Shown here in pieces: positions 36,001-42,989 of a stretch of 64,000 nt of DNA. The stretch is from contig CAJTAL010000007.1 of the NCBI GenBank assembly GCA_910574285.1, positions 84,560 to 148,559 on the forward strand. Reading direction: 5' to 3'. How positions within the stretch are numbered: the first letter of the stretch is position 1; the number at the start of each line of letters is the position of its first letter. The translations under genes were made by a program, and so were the position numbers. Under the pieces are notes generated by a model. That model saw only the letters and a list, made by a program, of their open reading frames with translations, searched no databases and was not told where the DNA came from. The stretch is from Lachnospiraceae bacterium. GTDB lineage: Bacteria; Bacillota; Clostridia; Lachnospirales; Lachnospiraceae.

Positions 36001-36784
36001 ACTTCATGAAGCGCTGAAGGAACAGTTCTCCTATCGTTACCCGTATGGCAAAAGCAGGCAGCAGAAGCTTAAATTTACCGTATCTGAACTTAAAAAACGG
36101 GTCTATCTGGCTGAAACTTTCGGGGAGGAATCCGAAGAGTACGGAGAGTTGCCGTATGAAGAGCCGGATGTCGTTCCGTTGATTCCAAAGTTTCTTCAAG
36201 AAGAGGAAGAACTGGCAGGGGCAGGAAGGGGTACTGCATATCACAGGCTGATGGAGTTGCTGGATTTTTCCGGGGAGTATGATGAAGAAGGACTTAAAAG
36301 ATGCATGAAAGAATTTGTGGAGGCGGGAAAGATGCGGCAGGATATGGCGGACTGTATCAGACCTTCGGATATCCTGCATTTTCTTACAAGCCGGTCAGGG
36401 CAGCGGATGAAGGATGCGGCTGTCCGGCATGCGCTCTGGAAGGAACAGCCTTTCGTCCTCGGCGTGGACGCAAGGGAGATCTATCCCAGGGAGCAGGAAG
36501 GGGAACAGATCCTGGTACAGGGTATCATAGATGTGTATTTTGAGACGGACGGCGAGCTGGTGGTACTGGATTATAAGACGGATAAGGTCCGGCGGGCAGA
36601 AGAGCTTGTGGAGAGATACCATGCCCAGCTTGACTATTATGCGAAAGCGCTGGAGCAGATGACTCAGAAAAAGGTGAGAGAGAAGATTATCTATTCTTTT
36701 ACACTCAGGGAAGAGATACAGATAGGAAATGATAAGGAGGAGATACAGATAGGAGATGATAAGGAGGAGATGAGGGGGAGATGA
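33059..36784 (+). CDS. addA: ATP-dependent helicase-nuclease AddA subunit
   Basis: The 1241-residue UvrD-like helicase has Walker A SAAAGSGKTAVLVERI (residues 23-38), motif Ia VTFTEAAASEMKERI, Walker B-type IDEYQDSN (about 397), MTIHKSKGLEFPIV (about 798-811) and a C-terminal RecB-type nuclease motif VVLDYKTDKV (about 1165). The final 24 residues are a perfect-frame repeat (EIQIGNDKE then EIQIGDDKE), coded by two 27-bp tandem copies at 36713-36766, absent from typical AddA ends. The DUF1294 gene overlaps its last 4 bases. Confidence 0.94.
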   Translation: MSVKWTEDQQRVIDLRDRNILVSAAAGSGKTAVLVERIITMLTSGGHPIDVDRLLIVTFTEAAASEMKERIRGAIEKKLMERPDDEHLKQQATLIHNAYITTIHSFCLSVVRDHFPVIGIDPSFRIGEEGELKLLRQDVLREMLEERYQEGSSRFLDFTLAYGSGRNDKKIEDLILRIYDYSRSYPDPEAWITRCVKAYEAEKLEELEDSEMVRLAMENTAEYLKEAGELLDAGLSVCREADGPAAYETTLLKDRQVVEGMLTVHDFREMTRIVKGVSWARLAANKDKTVSEEKTAQVKAIRDEVKGIVKDLAGQYFYQDAEGMIEDIKACRPAMEELAQLVREFSDRYEEKKRTRNMIDFSDMEQYALKILTEETENGPIPSAVAREYQEQFEEIMIDEYQDSNLIQEAILTSISTVSSGRYNIFMVGDVKQSIYRFRLSRPELFMEKFRTYTLAEDGAKQRIDLHKNFRSRKEVLDSVNYIFRQIMTQKLGKIAYDDQAALYVGAEYKPGKDLEMEVLVIDSDLEEWEESGKADGEEPSGMERMEEKPGGRITERELEARAIAARIRRLCEDHQVIDKKTGEFRPVRYSDIVILIRSVKGFADVFTEVLNREGIPAYAGTREGYFATQEIGVLLDYLQVLDNRQQDIPLAAVLRSSFGMLTEEELAAISSTFKEMRFCKAVARYRTEGKEQKIREKLERCLGQMDTFRQIVPYTPMHELLWRILKETGYGDYVSALPGGEQRRANLDMLVEKARAYEATSYKGLFHFVRYIEQLKKYDVDYGEASIEDEQSDTVRVMTIHKSKGLEFPIVFAAGMGKRINMQDARSSVALHARLGVGLDAVDIEKRTKSPTIVKKVMQKEEALDGLGEELRVLYVAFTRAKEKLIITGTLSNSEKKLKGYELIKEREEEALSFGRLSKVVTYWDWILPALVRMTDDVPIVKKVLRFEDIVRDSVEEETAGRLERAALMNWDTEIVYDSGLHEALKEQFSYRYPYGKSRQQKLKFTVSELKKRVYLAETFGEESEEYGELPYEEPDVVPLIPKFLQEEEELAGAGRGTAYHRLMELLDFSGEYDEEGLKRCMKEFVEAGKMRQDMADCIRPSDILHFLTSRSGQRMKDAAVRHALWKEQPFVLGVDAREIYPREQEGEQILVQGIIDVYFETDGELVVLDYKTDKVRRAEELVERYHAQLDYYAKALEQMTQKKVREKIIYSFTLREEIQIGNDKEEIQIGDDKEEMRGR
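36713..36766 (+). repeat. Two 27-bp tandem repeats at addA 3' end
   Basis: The unit GAGATACAGATAGGAAATGA... (27 bases) occurs twice in tandem with one change, coding 9 residues each. It sits at the end of AddA and may vary in copy number among strains. Confidence 0.8.
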
Positions 36785-37050
36785 ATACAGGGGCAGTATT
36801 TATTTATCTGACGGTGATGAATGTGCTGGGATTCGTGATCTTCGGGTATGATAAACGGTGCGCGGTGCGGCGCCGGTGGCGAGTATCGGAAAAGACGCTT
36901 CTGTGTGCCGCGCTTCTTGGGGGGAGTATCGGGGCTTATATAGGGATGCAGGTGTTCCGGCATAAGACCCGTCATTGGAAATTCCGGGCCGGAATTCCTG
37001 TGATGATATTGATACAGTATGGATTTATAATTTTAAAGTGGTTTAGTTGA
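36781..37050 (+). CDS. DUF1294 small membrane protein
   Basis: The 89-residue protein has two to three hydrophobic segments and the DUF1294 signatures FGYDKRCAVRRRWRVSEKTL (about residues 21-40), ALLGGSIGAYIGMQVFRHKT (about 44-63) and WKFRAGIP. Function unknown. It overlaps addA by 4 bases (ATGA), so it is translated from the same mRNA. Confidence 0.8.
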   Translation: MNTGAVFIYLTVMNVLGFVIFGYDKRCAVRRRWRVSEKTLLCAALLGGSIGAYIGMQVFRHKTRHWKFRAGIPVMILIQYGFIILKWFS

Positions 37051-37094
37051 CTGTTCGAATGCTTATTCATCGAGTTTTTAGCTTCTAATTTAAC

Positions 37095-37141
37095 ATTGTA
37101 TTAATAATACAATTATGATACAATTGCATTATTAATACAAT
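37095..37141 (+). promoter_or_regulatory. Promoter and two operators of the RelB/DinJ-like gene
   Basis: Two 19-bp dyads, ATTGTATT-aat-AATACAAT (37095-37113) and ATTGCATT-att-AATACAAT (37123-37141), flank or overlap -35 TTGTAT (37096-37101) and -10 TACAAT (37119-37124), spaced 17. This suits autorepression by the antitoxin dimer. Confidence 0.6.
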
Positions 37142-37152
37142 GGAGGTGTAAC

Positions 37153-37416
37153 ATGGCAACATTACAAATTCGTATTGATGATACATTAAAAAAGCAAGCT
37201 GATTCACTGTTTTCCAGTCTGGGATTGGATACTTCAACGGCAATACGCATTTTTTTGAATGCGTCTATTGAAAATGATGGAATTCCTTTTACCGTAAGAC
37301 ATAAGGCAATTCCCTTATCTCTTCAAGAGGCGGTTTACGATAGTAGATTTCGTAAAAATCTAAATGGTCCTTTTGATAGTGCAGAAGATGCCGTCGCGTC
37401 CATGCTAGAGGAGTAA
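37153..37416 (+). CDS. RelB/DinJ-family antitoxin-like protein
   Basis: The 87-residue protein starts MATLQIRIDDTLKKQADSLF and has STAIRIFLNASIENDGIPF (about residues 30-48), the ribbon-helix-helix DNA-binding fold of DinJ/RelB. Antitoxins of this type repress their own promoter and bind a RelE/YafQ RNase. GGAGGTG precedes the ATG. The toxin frame follows at once but is broken after about 15 codons, so this is probably an orphan, still able to repress. A BrnA-type role is unlikely. Confidence 0.78.
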   Translation: MATLQIRIDDTLKKQADSLFSSLGLDTSTAIRIFLNASIENDGIPFTVRHKAIPLSLQEAVYDSRFRKNLNGPFDSAEDAVASMLEE

Positions 37417-37460
37417 TTTATGTATAAAATTATATTACGCCGTCAGGCTGAGCCAGAAGC

Positions 37461-37504
37461 TAAAACCTCTTTTAAGATGTGCTTACATTTTAAAAGGGGT
37501 TTTT
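37461..37504 (+). terminator. Hairpin inside the toxin remnant
   Basis: AAAACCTCTTTTAA (about 37460-37473) pairs over 14 positions, one G-U, with TTAAAAGGGGTTTT (about 37490-37503), followed by T and TAT. It resembles an intrinsic terminator placed after the antitoxin gene. Confidence 0.6.
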
Positions 37505-37545
37505 ATGATATAGGAAACTTCGTTCCCTATATCATAAAAACCCTC
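37496..37545. repeat. Long palindrome (about 45-50 bp)
   Basis: GGGGTTTTTATGATATAGG (starting near 37496) and CCTATATCATAAAAACCC are reverse complements over about 18-19 bases, with a short AAACTTCGTTC centre. It may be a terminator, an intergenic mobile repeat, or a scar of the event that cut the toxin gene. Confidence 0.6.
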
Positions 37546-37639
37546 CGGGAGGATGCGCACTCGCGCAAAGCAGAAGTATTTGTCCTCATGGACTTATTAT
37601 TGCTTAGGTACATTCTTTTTTAAAAATGTATAATATCAG

Positions 37640-37671
37640 TTGACAAATTATATTATATGGAATATAATATA
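37640..37671 (+). promoter_or_regulatory. PadR-operon promoter with overlapping operator
   Basis: A perfect consensus promoter, TTGACA (37640-37645), 17 bases, TATAAT (37663-37668), lies before padR. A perfect 10-bp dyad TATATTATAT-gga-ATATAATATA (37649-37671) covers the -10. A second dyad, ATAATATT/AATATTAT, lies just downstream. Autoregulation by PadR is likely. Confidence 0.7.
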
Positions 37672-37730
37672 GATACACAAATAATATTACATAATATAAT
37701 AATATTATAATCCAGCAAAGGAGTGGTGGC

Positions 37731-38054
37731 ATGGTATTTAACACCGGAGCAGCTCTTCTTGATGCTATTGTACTGGCCGTTGTGTCCCAGGAGAAGGAAG
37801 GAACTTACGGATATAAGATCACACATGATGTAAGAACGGCCATTGATGTGTCTGAGTCCACGCTATATCCGGTTCTGAGAAGGCTCCAGAAAGATGAATG
37901 CCTGGAGGTATACGACAGACAGATCGACGGAAGGAACCGGCGTTATTATAAAATAACGGTCAGGGGCTCGGCACAGTTGGACCTGTACCGGACAGAATGG
38001 AAGAGCTATACGAAGAAGATTAACGAGTTATTTGAGGGAGGGATATCTGTATGA
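37731..38054 (+). CDS. PadR-family transcriptional regulator
   Basis: The 107-residue protein has the PadR winged-helix pattern: AIVLAVVSQEKEGTYGYKI (about residues 11-29), VSESTLYPVLRRLQKDECLE (about 42-61) and GRNRRYYKITVRGSAQL (about 72-88). PadR proteins sense small molecules or stress and repress divergent or own operons. AAAGGAGTGG precedes the ATG. The gene overlaps the DUF1700 gene by 4 bases and heads the operon. The GGA-centred dyad over the -10 is the likely operator. Confidence 0.87.
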   Translation: MVFNTGAALLDAIVLAVVSQEKEGTYGYKITHDVRTAIDVSESTLYPVLRRLQKDECLEVYDRQIDGRNRRYYKITVRGSAQLDLYRTEWKSYTKKINELFEGGISV

Positions 38055-38809
38055 ACCGTATCAAGTTTATGACGGAATTGGCAGCATTATTACAGGATGT
38101 TCCGGCAGAGGAACGAAGAGACGCGATGAAGTTCTATAACGATTATTTTGACGACGCCGGTGAAGAGAACGAGCAGAGGGTGATCGAGGAATTGGAAAGC
38201 CCGGCGAAGGTCGCGGCAACGATTAAGGCAGATTTGAAGGGTTCATCAAGAGAATACGGCGAATATACGGAGAAGGGTTATACAGATACAAGATTCGAGT
38301 ATAAAGAGATGCCGGCGGGAAGGGATTCTCAAAAGGAAGACAGCGGATACCGTAAAGAAGAGCAGGGATATAGCTATGGGGAGGATGCCTATCAGGGATT
38401 TGATTTTCGGAAGAAGGAAGAAGAGCCCAGAACAAACGGGACTTTGAAAGCTATCTTGATTATCCTGCTGGTGATTGTAGCGGCGCCCATCGTCATTCCG
38501 GTTGCAATTGCGGTGATCGCGGTAGTCGCGGCATGCGCGTTTGCGTTATTATTGTTATTCATGTCTCTGGTAATCGTCTCTGTTGTGGTTGCGTTTGCAG
38601 GCGTGTGTGTGTTTATTGCCGGAGTCCTAAGCCTGATACCGGAGATAGCGGTAGGATTGGCGCTTGTCGGTTCGGGTCTGATACTTACGGCTCTTGGTGT
38701 GATCGGTACAGTCATAAGTCTGAGAGTCTGCTGGATCGTGATTCCGGGAATCATCAGAGGCTGTGTGTGGCTCTTAAGGCAGCCATTTCAGAGAAAGGCG
38801 GTGGTTTAG
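38051..38809 (+). CDS. DUF1700 membrane protein
   Basis: The 252-residue protein has an N-terminal DUF1700/HAAS-type cytoplasmic part (MNRIKFMTELAALLQDVPAE and FYNDYFDDAGEENEQRVIEELESPAKVAATI, about residues 1-60), a linker, then about four hydrophobic segments (from about residue 132). DUF1700 proteins often follow PadR genes and link to a DUF4097 partner in envelope stress systems. Its stop directly precedes the next ATG. Confidence 0.85.
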   Translation: MNRIKFMTELAALLQDVPAEERRDAMKFYNDYFDDAGEENEQRVIEELESPAKVAATIKADLKGSSREYGEYTEKGYTDTRFEYKEMPAGRDSQKEDSGYRKEEQGYSYGEDAYQGFDFRKKEEEPRTNGTLKAILIILLVIVAAPIVIPVAIAVIAVVAACAFALLLLFMSLVIVSVVVAFAGVCVFIAGVLSLIPEIAVGLALVGSGLILTALGVIGTVISLRVCWIVIPGIIRGCVWLLRQPFQRKAVV

Positions 38810-39625
38810 ATGAAGACTGGATGGAAAGTATTCTGGATCGTATGCGCCGGCGCGATAGCAATCGGGTTTGTCTGTTGTGCAGTGGCGTTTGGGTTAGGAG
38901 TTACACTGGATGCGATTCACGGCAGATTCCCGAATGGATTCGGGTATGTCGGCGGCAGCGGGAAAGAGGCGGAGGATATCCATGAGTCCTTCAAGGGTAT
39001 TACGGAGATCGACGCCGAAATAGCGGCGGGAGAAGTGAGCGTTTACGCGACGGATGAGGATGAGATCCGGGTGGAGACGAAGAATCTGCGCCAGAGGCTG
39101 GGCTTTAAATGTTATGTGGAAGGTAACGAGCTGAAACTTAAAACGAACAAAAGATTATATCACCTGAATAATATGGGGAAAGGGACGATCAAGGTATATA
39201 TTCCCAGAGAAATGAGATTTGACGAAGTATCTTTTGATATGGGAGCGGGAACGCTTACCATGGATGAGGTCTATGCAGACAGCTTTTCCGTAGATGTAGG
39301 AGCGGGAGAAGTGGAGGTTGCAGACTTTCAGGCACGTGAAGGCTCGCTTAAGTGCGGGGCCGGTACGATCCGTGCGAAAGGGGACGTGACATCTGAGCTG
39401 GAGATCGAATGCGGTGTGGGCGAGGTAGAATTCACGGCATACGGCCATGAGACGGATTATAATTATGACATCGACTGTGCGGTGGGCGAAGTGGTCTGCG
39501 GCGGCAGCGATTATTCGGGAATCGGCGGACACAGGCAGATTGATAACAGGGCAGACAAAGATATGGATATCTCAACCGGCGTAGGTTCGGTAATTGTAGA
39601 GTTTGACGGAACAAAAGTACGTTAA
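38810..39625 (+). CDS. DUF4097 beta-repeat envelope protein
   Basis: The 271-residue product has one N-terminal membrane segment (about residues 5-30) then beta-rich repeats with Asp-Gly and GAGxxxxD turns typical of DUF4097 (about 60-270), predicted outside the membrane. Such proteins accompany PspC-type and LiaF-type stress systems. It follows DUF1700 without a gap and is ahead of the PspC gene by 33 bases. Confidence 0.82.
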   Translation: MKTGWKVFWIVCAGAIAIGFVCCAVAFGLGVTLDAIHGRFPNGFGYVGGSGKEAEDIHESFKGITEIDAEIAAGEVSVYATDEDEIRVETKNLRQRLGFKCYVEGNELKLKTNKRLYHLNNMGKGTIKVYIPREMRFDEVSFDMGAGTLTMDEVYADSFSVDVGAGEVEVADFQAREGSLKCGAGTIRAKGDVTSELEIECGVGEVEFTAYGHETDYNYDIDCAVGEVVCGGSDYSGIGGHRQIDNRADKDMDISTGVGSVIVEFDGTKVR

Positions 39626-39658
39626 TAATTTCAAAAAAAGCGAATGGAGGATTACAGA

Positions 39659-39853
39659 ATGGAACCCAGAAAATTATATCGTTCGAGAAAGAATCGCATG
39701 ATCTGCGGAGTATGCGGAGGCGTGGCAGAGTATTTTAATGTGGACGCCACATTGATCAGGCTGGTGCTGGCAATTTTTGGTTTTACAGGTACAGGGATAT
39801 TTGCCTATATTATCGCGGCAATTATCATTCCGGACGCATCGGTCGGATATTAG
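39659..39853 (+). CDS. PspC-domain small membrane protein
   Basis: The 64-residue protein is a compact PspC domain: KLYRSRKNRMICGVCGGVAE (about residues 5-24), FNVDATLIRLV (about 26-36) and a membrane segment with G and F (about 38-58). Phage-shock-like PspC proteins sense membrane stress. GGAGG 8 bases before ATG 39659 supports this start over an in-frame one 15 bases earlier. It ends the PadR operon before a strong terminator. Confidence 0.9.
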   Translation: MEPRKLYRSRKNRMICGVCGGVAEYFNVDATLIRLVLAIFGFTGTGIFAYIIAAIIIPDASVGY

Positions 39854-39867
39854 AGTATTTTTTTTAG

Positions 39868-39926
39868 ATAACATGCCGGTATGATGCCCGGATTTGTTCC
39901 GGGCGTACCGCCATGTTATTTTTTTG
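39868..39926 (+). terminator. Strong terminator after PspC gene
   Basis: Nested arms (ATAACATGxCGGTA with TACCGxCATGTTAT, inner GCCCGG/CCGGGC) span 39868-39919 and are followed by a T-run. Palindromic outside but with the T-run only on the + side. Confidence 0.85.
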
Positions 39927-39997
39927 TATATTCCTTTTCGCATATGTCAATACTTATTAGAGTAAAGAGTATGCTTAGAAATGAAAGGGGATTATTC

Positions 39998-40189
39998 ATG
40001 GTAGCGAAGAAGAATAAGCCGATCAGATTAGAGGAACTGACACGAGAGGAGAAATTAAAGTATGAGATTGCCGAAGAGCTGGGCCTGCTTGATAAGGTGA
40101 TGGAGGAAGGATGGAAGTCCCTCTCTTCGAAAGAGACCGGAAGGATCGGCGGGCTCATGACGAAAAAGAAAAAAGAACTGGAAAAGTAA
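39998..40189 (+). CDS. Small acid-soluble spore protein, alpha/beta type
   Basis: The 63-residue protein contains LKYEIAEELGLLDKVMEEGW (about residues 18-37) and ETGRIGGLMTKKKKEL (about 44-59), the two conserved blocks of alpha/beta-type SASPs, which coat DNA in the spore and protect it. The GPR-cleavage-type region near EIAEEL is present. AAAGGGG lies 7 bases before the ATG at 39998. This shows a spore-former. Confidence 0.82.
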   Translation: MVAKKNKPIRLEELTREEKLKYEIAEELGLLDKVMEEGWKSLSSKETGRIGGLMTKKKKELEK

Positions 40190-40264
40190 GAAGAACTGGA
40201 AAAGTAACAGAAATATTACGAATATTAATTAATATTAACTAGTATGAACATTTGGTGATAAAGG

Positions 40265-40293
40265 TTGAAAAGGACTGATCCATTTGCTATAAT
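40265..40293 (+). promoter_or_regulatory. Promoter of WecG/TagA-type gene
   Basis: TTGAAA (40265-40270) and TATAAT (40288-40293), spacing 17, lie 35 bases before the ATG at 40329. Confidence 0.6.
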
Positions 40294-40328
40294 CGAAAAA
40301 CTGGTAATAATCATTCACAGGTGAGAAT

Positions 40329-41000
40329 ATGGACAGTAAGATTAGCGTTTTGGATATTAATATAGATAATTGTTCTGCAAAAGAAGCGATGAAGAGAACC
40401 GTGGAATATATGGGGACGGAGCCGGTGAATATCGTGGAGATGGCGACGGTGAACGGGCTTATGCAGATAGAAGACAAGGGTAAGCTTAAGGAAGACATGT
40501 GCGGATTCGACCTGGTCCTGGCGGGGGATAAGGCGATACTGGAAGCAGCGGACGTCACGGACCGGAAGTATCTTCAGGAGACGGAGGGACAGGTCTTTCT
40601 GAGGATGTTCATGAGGTATCTGCATAAGAATCATAAGAGAATCTATCTTTTGGTGGAGTCAGAAGAGGAAGGACAGAAGCTGTTTGACTATCTTCAGAAT
40701 TATTATTATGGACTGCAGGTGATCGGGCTGGCGAAGGTATCGGCGCAGGATCAGGCGGACGACATGCTTGTGAACGATATTAACGGCGGAGAAGTGGATT
40801 GTATTCTTGCGGCGCTCAAGTCGCCTCTGCAGGAGGAATTTATCGTGAGGAATAAGAATCTTCTGGACGCCCGTCTCTGGCTTGGACTGGGAAAGGAATA
40901 TATTCCGGATGGGAAAAACGGGATCGGCCCGGGGAAGATTTTACAGTATATAGAGAAATTTATGTTTAAAAAAGAGATTGAGAAAAGAAAACGGAATTGA
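40329..41000 (+). CDS. WecG/TagA/CpsF-family glycosyltransferase
   Basis: The 223-residue product matches GT26-type enzymes: NIVEMATVNG (about residues 34-43), LVLAGDKAIL (about 60-69) and VDCILAALKSPLQEEFI (about 157-173). Members transfer N-acetylmannosaminuronic acid or N-acetylmannosamine to a lipid-linked sugar (wall teichoic acid or common-antigen paths). It lacks any neighbouring teichoic acid genes. A C-terminal basic helix (KEIEKRKRN) may contact the membrane. Confidence 0.78.
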   Translation: MDSKISVLDINIDNCSAKEAMKRTVEYMGTEPVNIVEMATVNGLMQIEDKGKLKEDMCGFDLVLAGDKAILEAADVTDRKYLQETEGQVFLRMFMRYLHKNHKRIYLLVESEEEGQKLFDYLQNYYYGLQVIGLAKVSAQDQADDMLVNDINGGEVDCILAALKSPLQEEFIVRNKNLLDARLWLGLGKEYIPDGKNGIGPGKILQYIEKFMFKKEIEKRKRN

Positions 41001-41052
41001 CTTTTCGTCACTATGCATATGCTTTAAAAATCAAAAGAAAATCTTAAATTAT

Positions 41053-41094
41053 GAGGAAATCAACAAAAAAGTGAGATTTCCTCTTTATTTTTTT
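41053..41094 (+). terminator. Terminator after WecG/TagA-type gene
   Basis: GAGGAAATC (41053-41061) pairs with GATTTCCTC (41075-41083), then a T-rich run to 41094. Confidence 0.8.
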
Positions 41095-41197
41095 GTCTAT
41101 ATATATTAATATAGTGTCTAGTGATATGCATTATTGCCAGTCAAGCCCTTTTTTTGTTGTGAATTATGCATATTGAAATGAGGGGAGGATATAGAAT

Positions 41198-42286
41198 ATG
41201 ATATCTAATCAAATACTTCAAAATACAATTGAGGGATTGAAAGGAATTACGCGAATCGACTTTTGTGTAATGGATACAGACGGGAAAGCTCTTGCGAGTA
41301 CATTTCCGGAGCAGGCGAACTATGGGGAAGAGGTAGTATCATTTGTCGAATCTCCCGCAGACAGCCAGGTTGTACAGGGATATCAGTTTTTTAAGATCTT
41401 TGATGAACATCAGTTAGAATATGTTCTTCTTGCCAACGGCGGGAGCGATGATGTATATATGGTGGGAAAGATTGTCGTTTTCCAGATTCAGAATCTTCTG
41501 ACTGCGTATAAAGAGCGGTTTGATAAGGATAATTTTATCAAGAATCTGCTGCTTGATAATCTGCTCCTGGTAGATATTTATAACAGAGCTAAAAAATTAC
41601 ATATTGACACAGAAGTAAGACGTGTTATCTTTATTATTGAGACTCAGCATGAGAAAGACAGTAATGCTATTGATAATGTGCGTAATCTTCTGGGGAACCG
41701 TGCGAAAGATTTTGTCACGGCTGTTGATGAGAAGAATATTATTGTTGTAAAAGAGCTGGAACCTACAGACGGACATGGAGAATTAGAGAAGACGGCCCAC
41801 AACATCTATACGCTTTTGGCGGAAGACGGTGAAGAAGACGCGCTGGTAGCATATGGAACGGTTGTCAATGACATCAAGGAAGTGTCTAAATCCTATAAAG
41901 AAGCGAAGCTCGCATTGGATGTGGGGAAGATCTTTTTTGGAGAGAGAAATGTGATTGCATATAGCACGCTGGGTATCGGGCGTCTGATCTATCAGCTTCC
42001 GATTCCTCTTTGCAAGATGTTTATCCGTGAGATTTTTGAGGGGAAATCTCCGGATGATTTCGACGAAGAGACGTTGACTACGATCAACAAGTTCTTTGAG
42101 AATAACCTGAATGTATCTGAGACGTCCAGACAATTGTATATCCACCGGAATACGCTGGTATACCGGCTGGATAAGCTTCAGAAGAGTACGGGGCTTGATC
42201 TCCGTGTATTTGAGGATGCCATTACTTTTAAGATAGCCCTTATGGTTGTAAGGTATATGAAGTACATGGAAGCAATGGAGTATTAA
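41198..42286 (+). CDS. CdaR/PucR-like transcriptional regulator
   Basis: The 362-residue product has a sensor-like N-terminus (about residues 1-130), a central GGDEF-like or CdaR-type region (about 130-270), and a C-terminal PucR helix-turn-helix (LNVSETSRQLYIHRNTLVYRLDKLQKSTGLDLR, about 305-337). CdaR regulators respond to sugar acids or similar ligands. No metabolic operon adjoins it; ftsEX starts 17 bases after, so it may affect or only precede it. GGGGAGG precedes the ATG. Confidence 0.75.
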   Translation: MISNQILQNTIEGLKGITRIDFCVMDTDGKALASTFPEQANYGEEVVSFVESPADSQVVQGYQFFKIFDEHQLEYVLLANGGSDDVYMVGKIVVFQIQNLLTAYKERFDKDNFIKNLLLDNLLLVDIYNRAKKLHIDTEVRRVIFIIETQHEKDSNAIDNVRNLLGNRAKDFVTAVDEKNIIVVKELEPTDGHGELEKTAHNIYTLLAEDGEEDALVAYGTVVNDIKEVSKSYKEAKLALDVGKIFFGERNVIAYSTLGIGRLIYQLPIPLCKMFIREIFEGKSPDDFDEETLTTINKFFENNLNVSETSRQLYIHRNTLVYRLDKLQKSTGLDLRVFEDAITFKIALMVVRYMKYMEAMEY

Positions 42287-42302
42287 TAATCAGGAGGAAA
42301 GT

Positions 42303-42989
42303 ATGATTGAATTAAGAGAAGTGACAAAAGAGTACTCGAAAGGGGTCGCCGCCCTGAATGGGATCAATCTCAAGGTTGATCAGGGTGAATTCGTTTTTAT
42401 AGTAGGTGACAGCGGTTCTGGAAAGTCTACGCTGATCCACCTGATCATGAAGGAGTTAGAGCCGACCTCCGGGACGATTATCGTGAACGGTCAGAACCTG
42501 AATCGGATGAAGCATAGAAAGATTCCGATGTATCGAAGGGGAATCGGAGTAGTATTCCAGGATTTCCGTCTCTTGAAGGATCGAAATATTTATGATAATA
42601 TTGCATTTGCGCAGCGTGTAACAGAGACACCGACAAGGATCATCAAGAAGAAAGTGCCGGCGGCTCTGTCTCTTGTCGGGCTTGCCCAGAAGTATAAATC
42701 ATTTCCGAAGGAGTTGTCAGGCGGTGAGCAGCAGAGAGTAGCGATCGCCCGGGCGATCGTGAACGAGCCTGCGATCCTGCTGGCGGATGAGCCGACCGGT
42801 AACCTGGATCCGACGAACTCATGGGAGATCATGAAGCTTCTGGAGGAGGCGAACGACAGAGGTACGACAGTGCTGGTTGTTACACATAACCAGGAGATTG
42901 TAAACGCGATGAAGAAGCGGGTTGTTACGATGAAAAAAGGAGTTATCGTAAGCGACGAGAAAAAAGGTGGGTACAAGAATGAGAATTAG
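42303..42989 (+). CDS. ftsE: Cell division ATP-binding protein FtsE
   Basis: The 228-residue ABC ATPase has Walker [10 protein letters not shown] (residues 35-43), signature [14 protein letters not shown] (about 138-151), Walker [14 protein letters not shown] (about 158-170) and the H-loop VTHN (about 196-199). FtsE drives FtsX conformational change to activate a peptidoglycan hydrolase at the septum or cell wall. The next two genes encode FtsX and an M23 protein, the expected partner set. Confidence 0.95.
   Translation: MIELREVTKEYSKGVAALNGINLKVDQGEFVFIVGDSGSGKSTLIHLIMKELEPTSGTIIVNGQNLNRMKHRKIPMYRRGIGVVFQDFRLLKDRNIYDNIAFAQRVTETPTRIIKKKVPAALSLVGLAQKYKSFPKELSGGEQQRVAIARAIVNEPAILLADEPTGNLDPTNSWEIMKLLEEANDRGTTVLVVTHNQEIVNAMKKRVVTMKKGVIVSDEKKGGYKNEN

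Larger units (their letters stand above)
37420..37623 (+). pseudogene. Remnant of RelE/YafQ-type toxin gene
   Basis: The ORF starts MYKIILRRQAEPEA, like RelE/YafQ toxin starts, 4 bases after the antitoxin stop. From about 37460 the coding stretch turns into a terminator hairpin (37461-37504) and a 45-bp near-perfect palindrome (37505-37540 region), so the remaining 50 codons are not toxin-like. It looks like a toxin gene cut off by insertion or deletion. The early part may still make a peptide. Confidence 0.5.
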
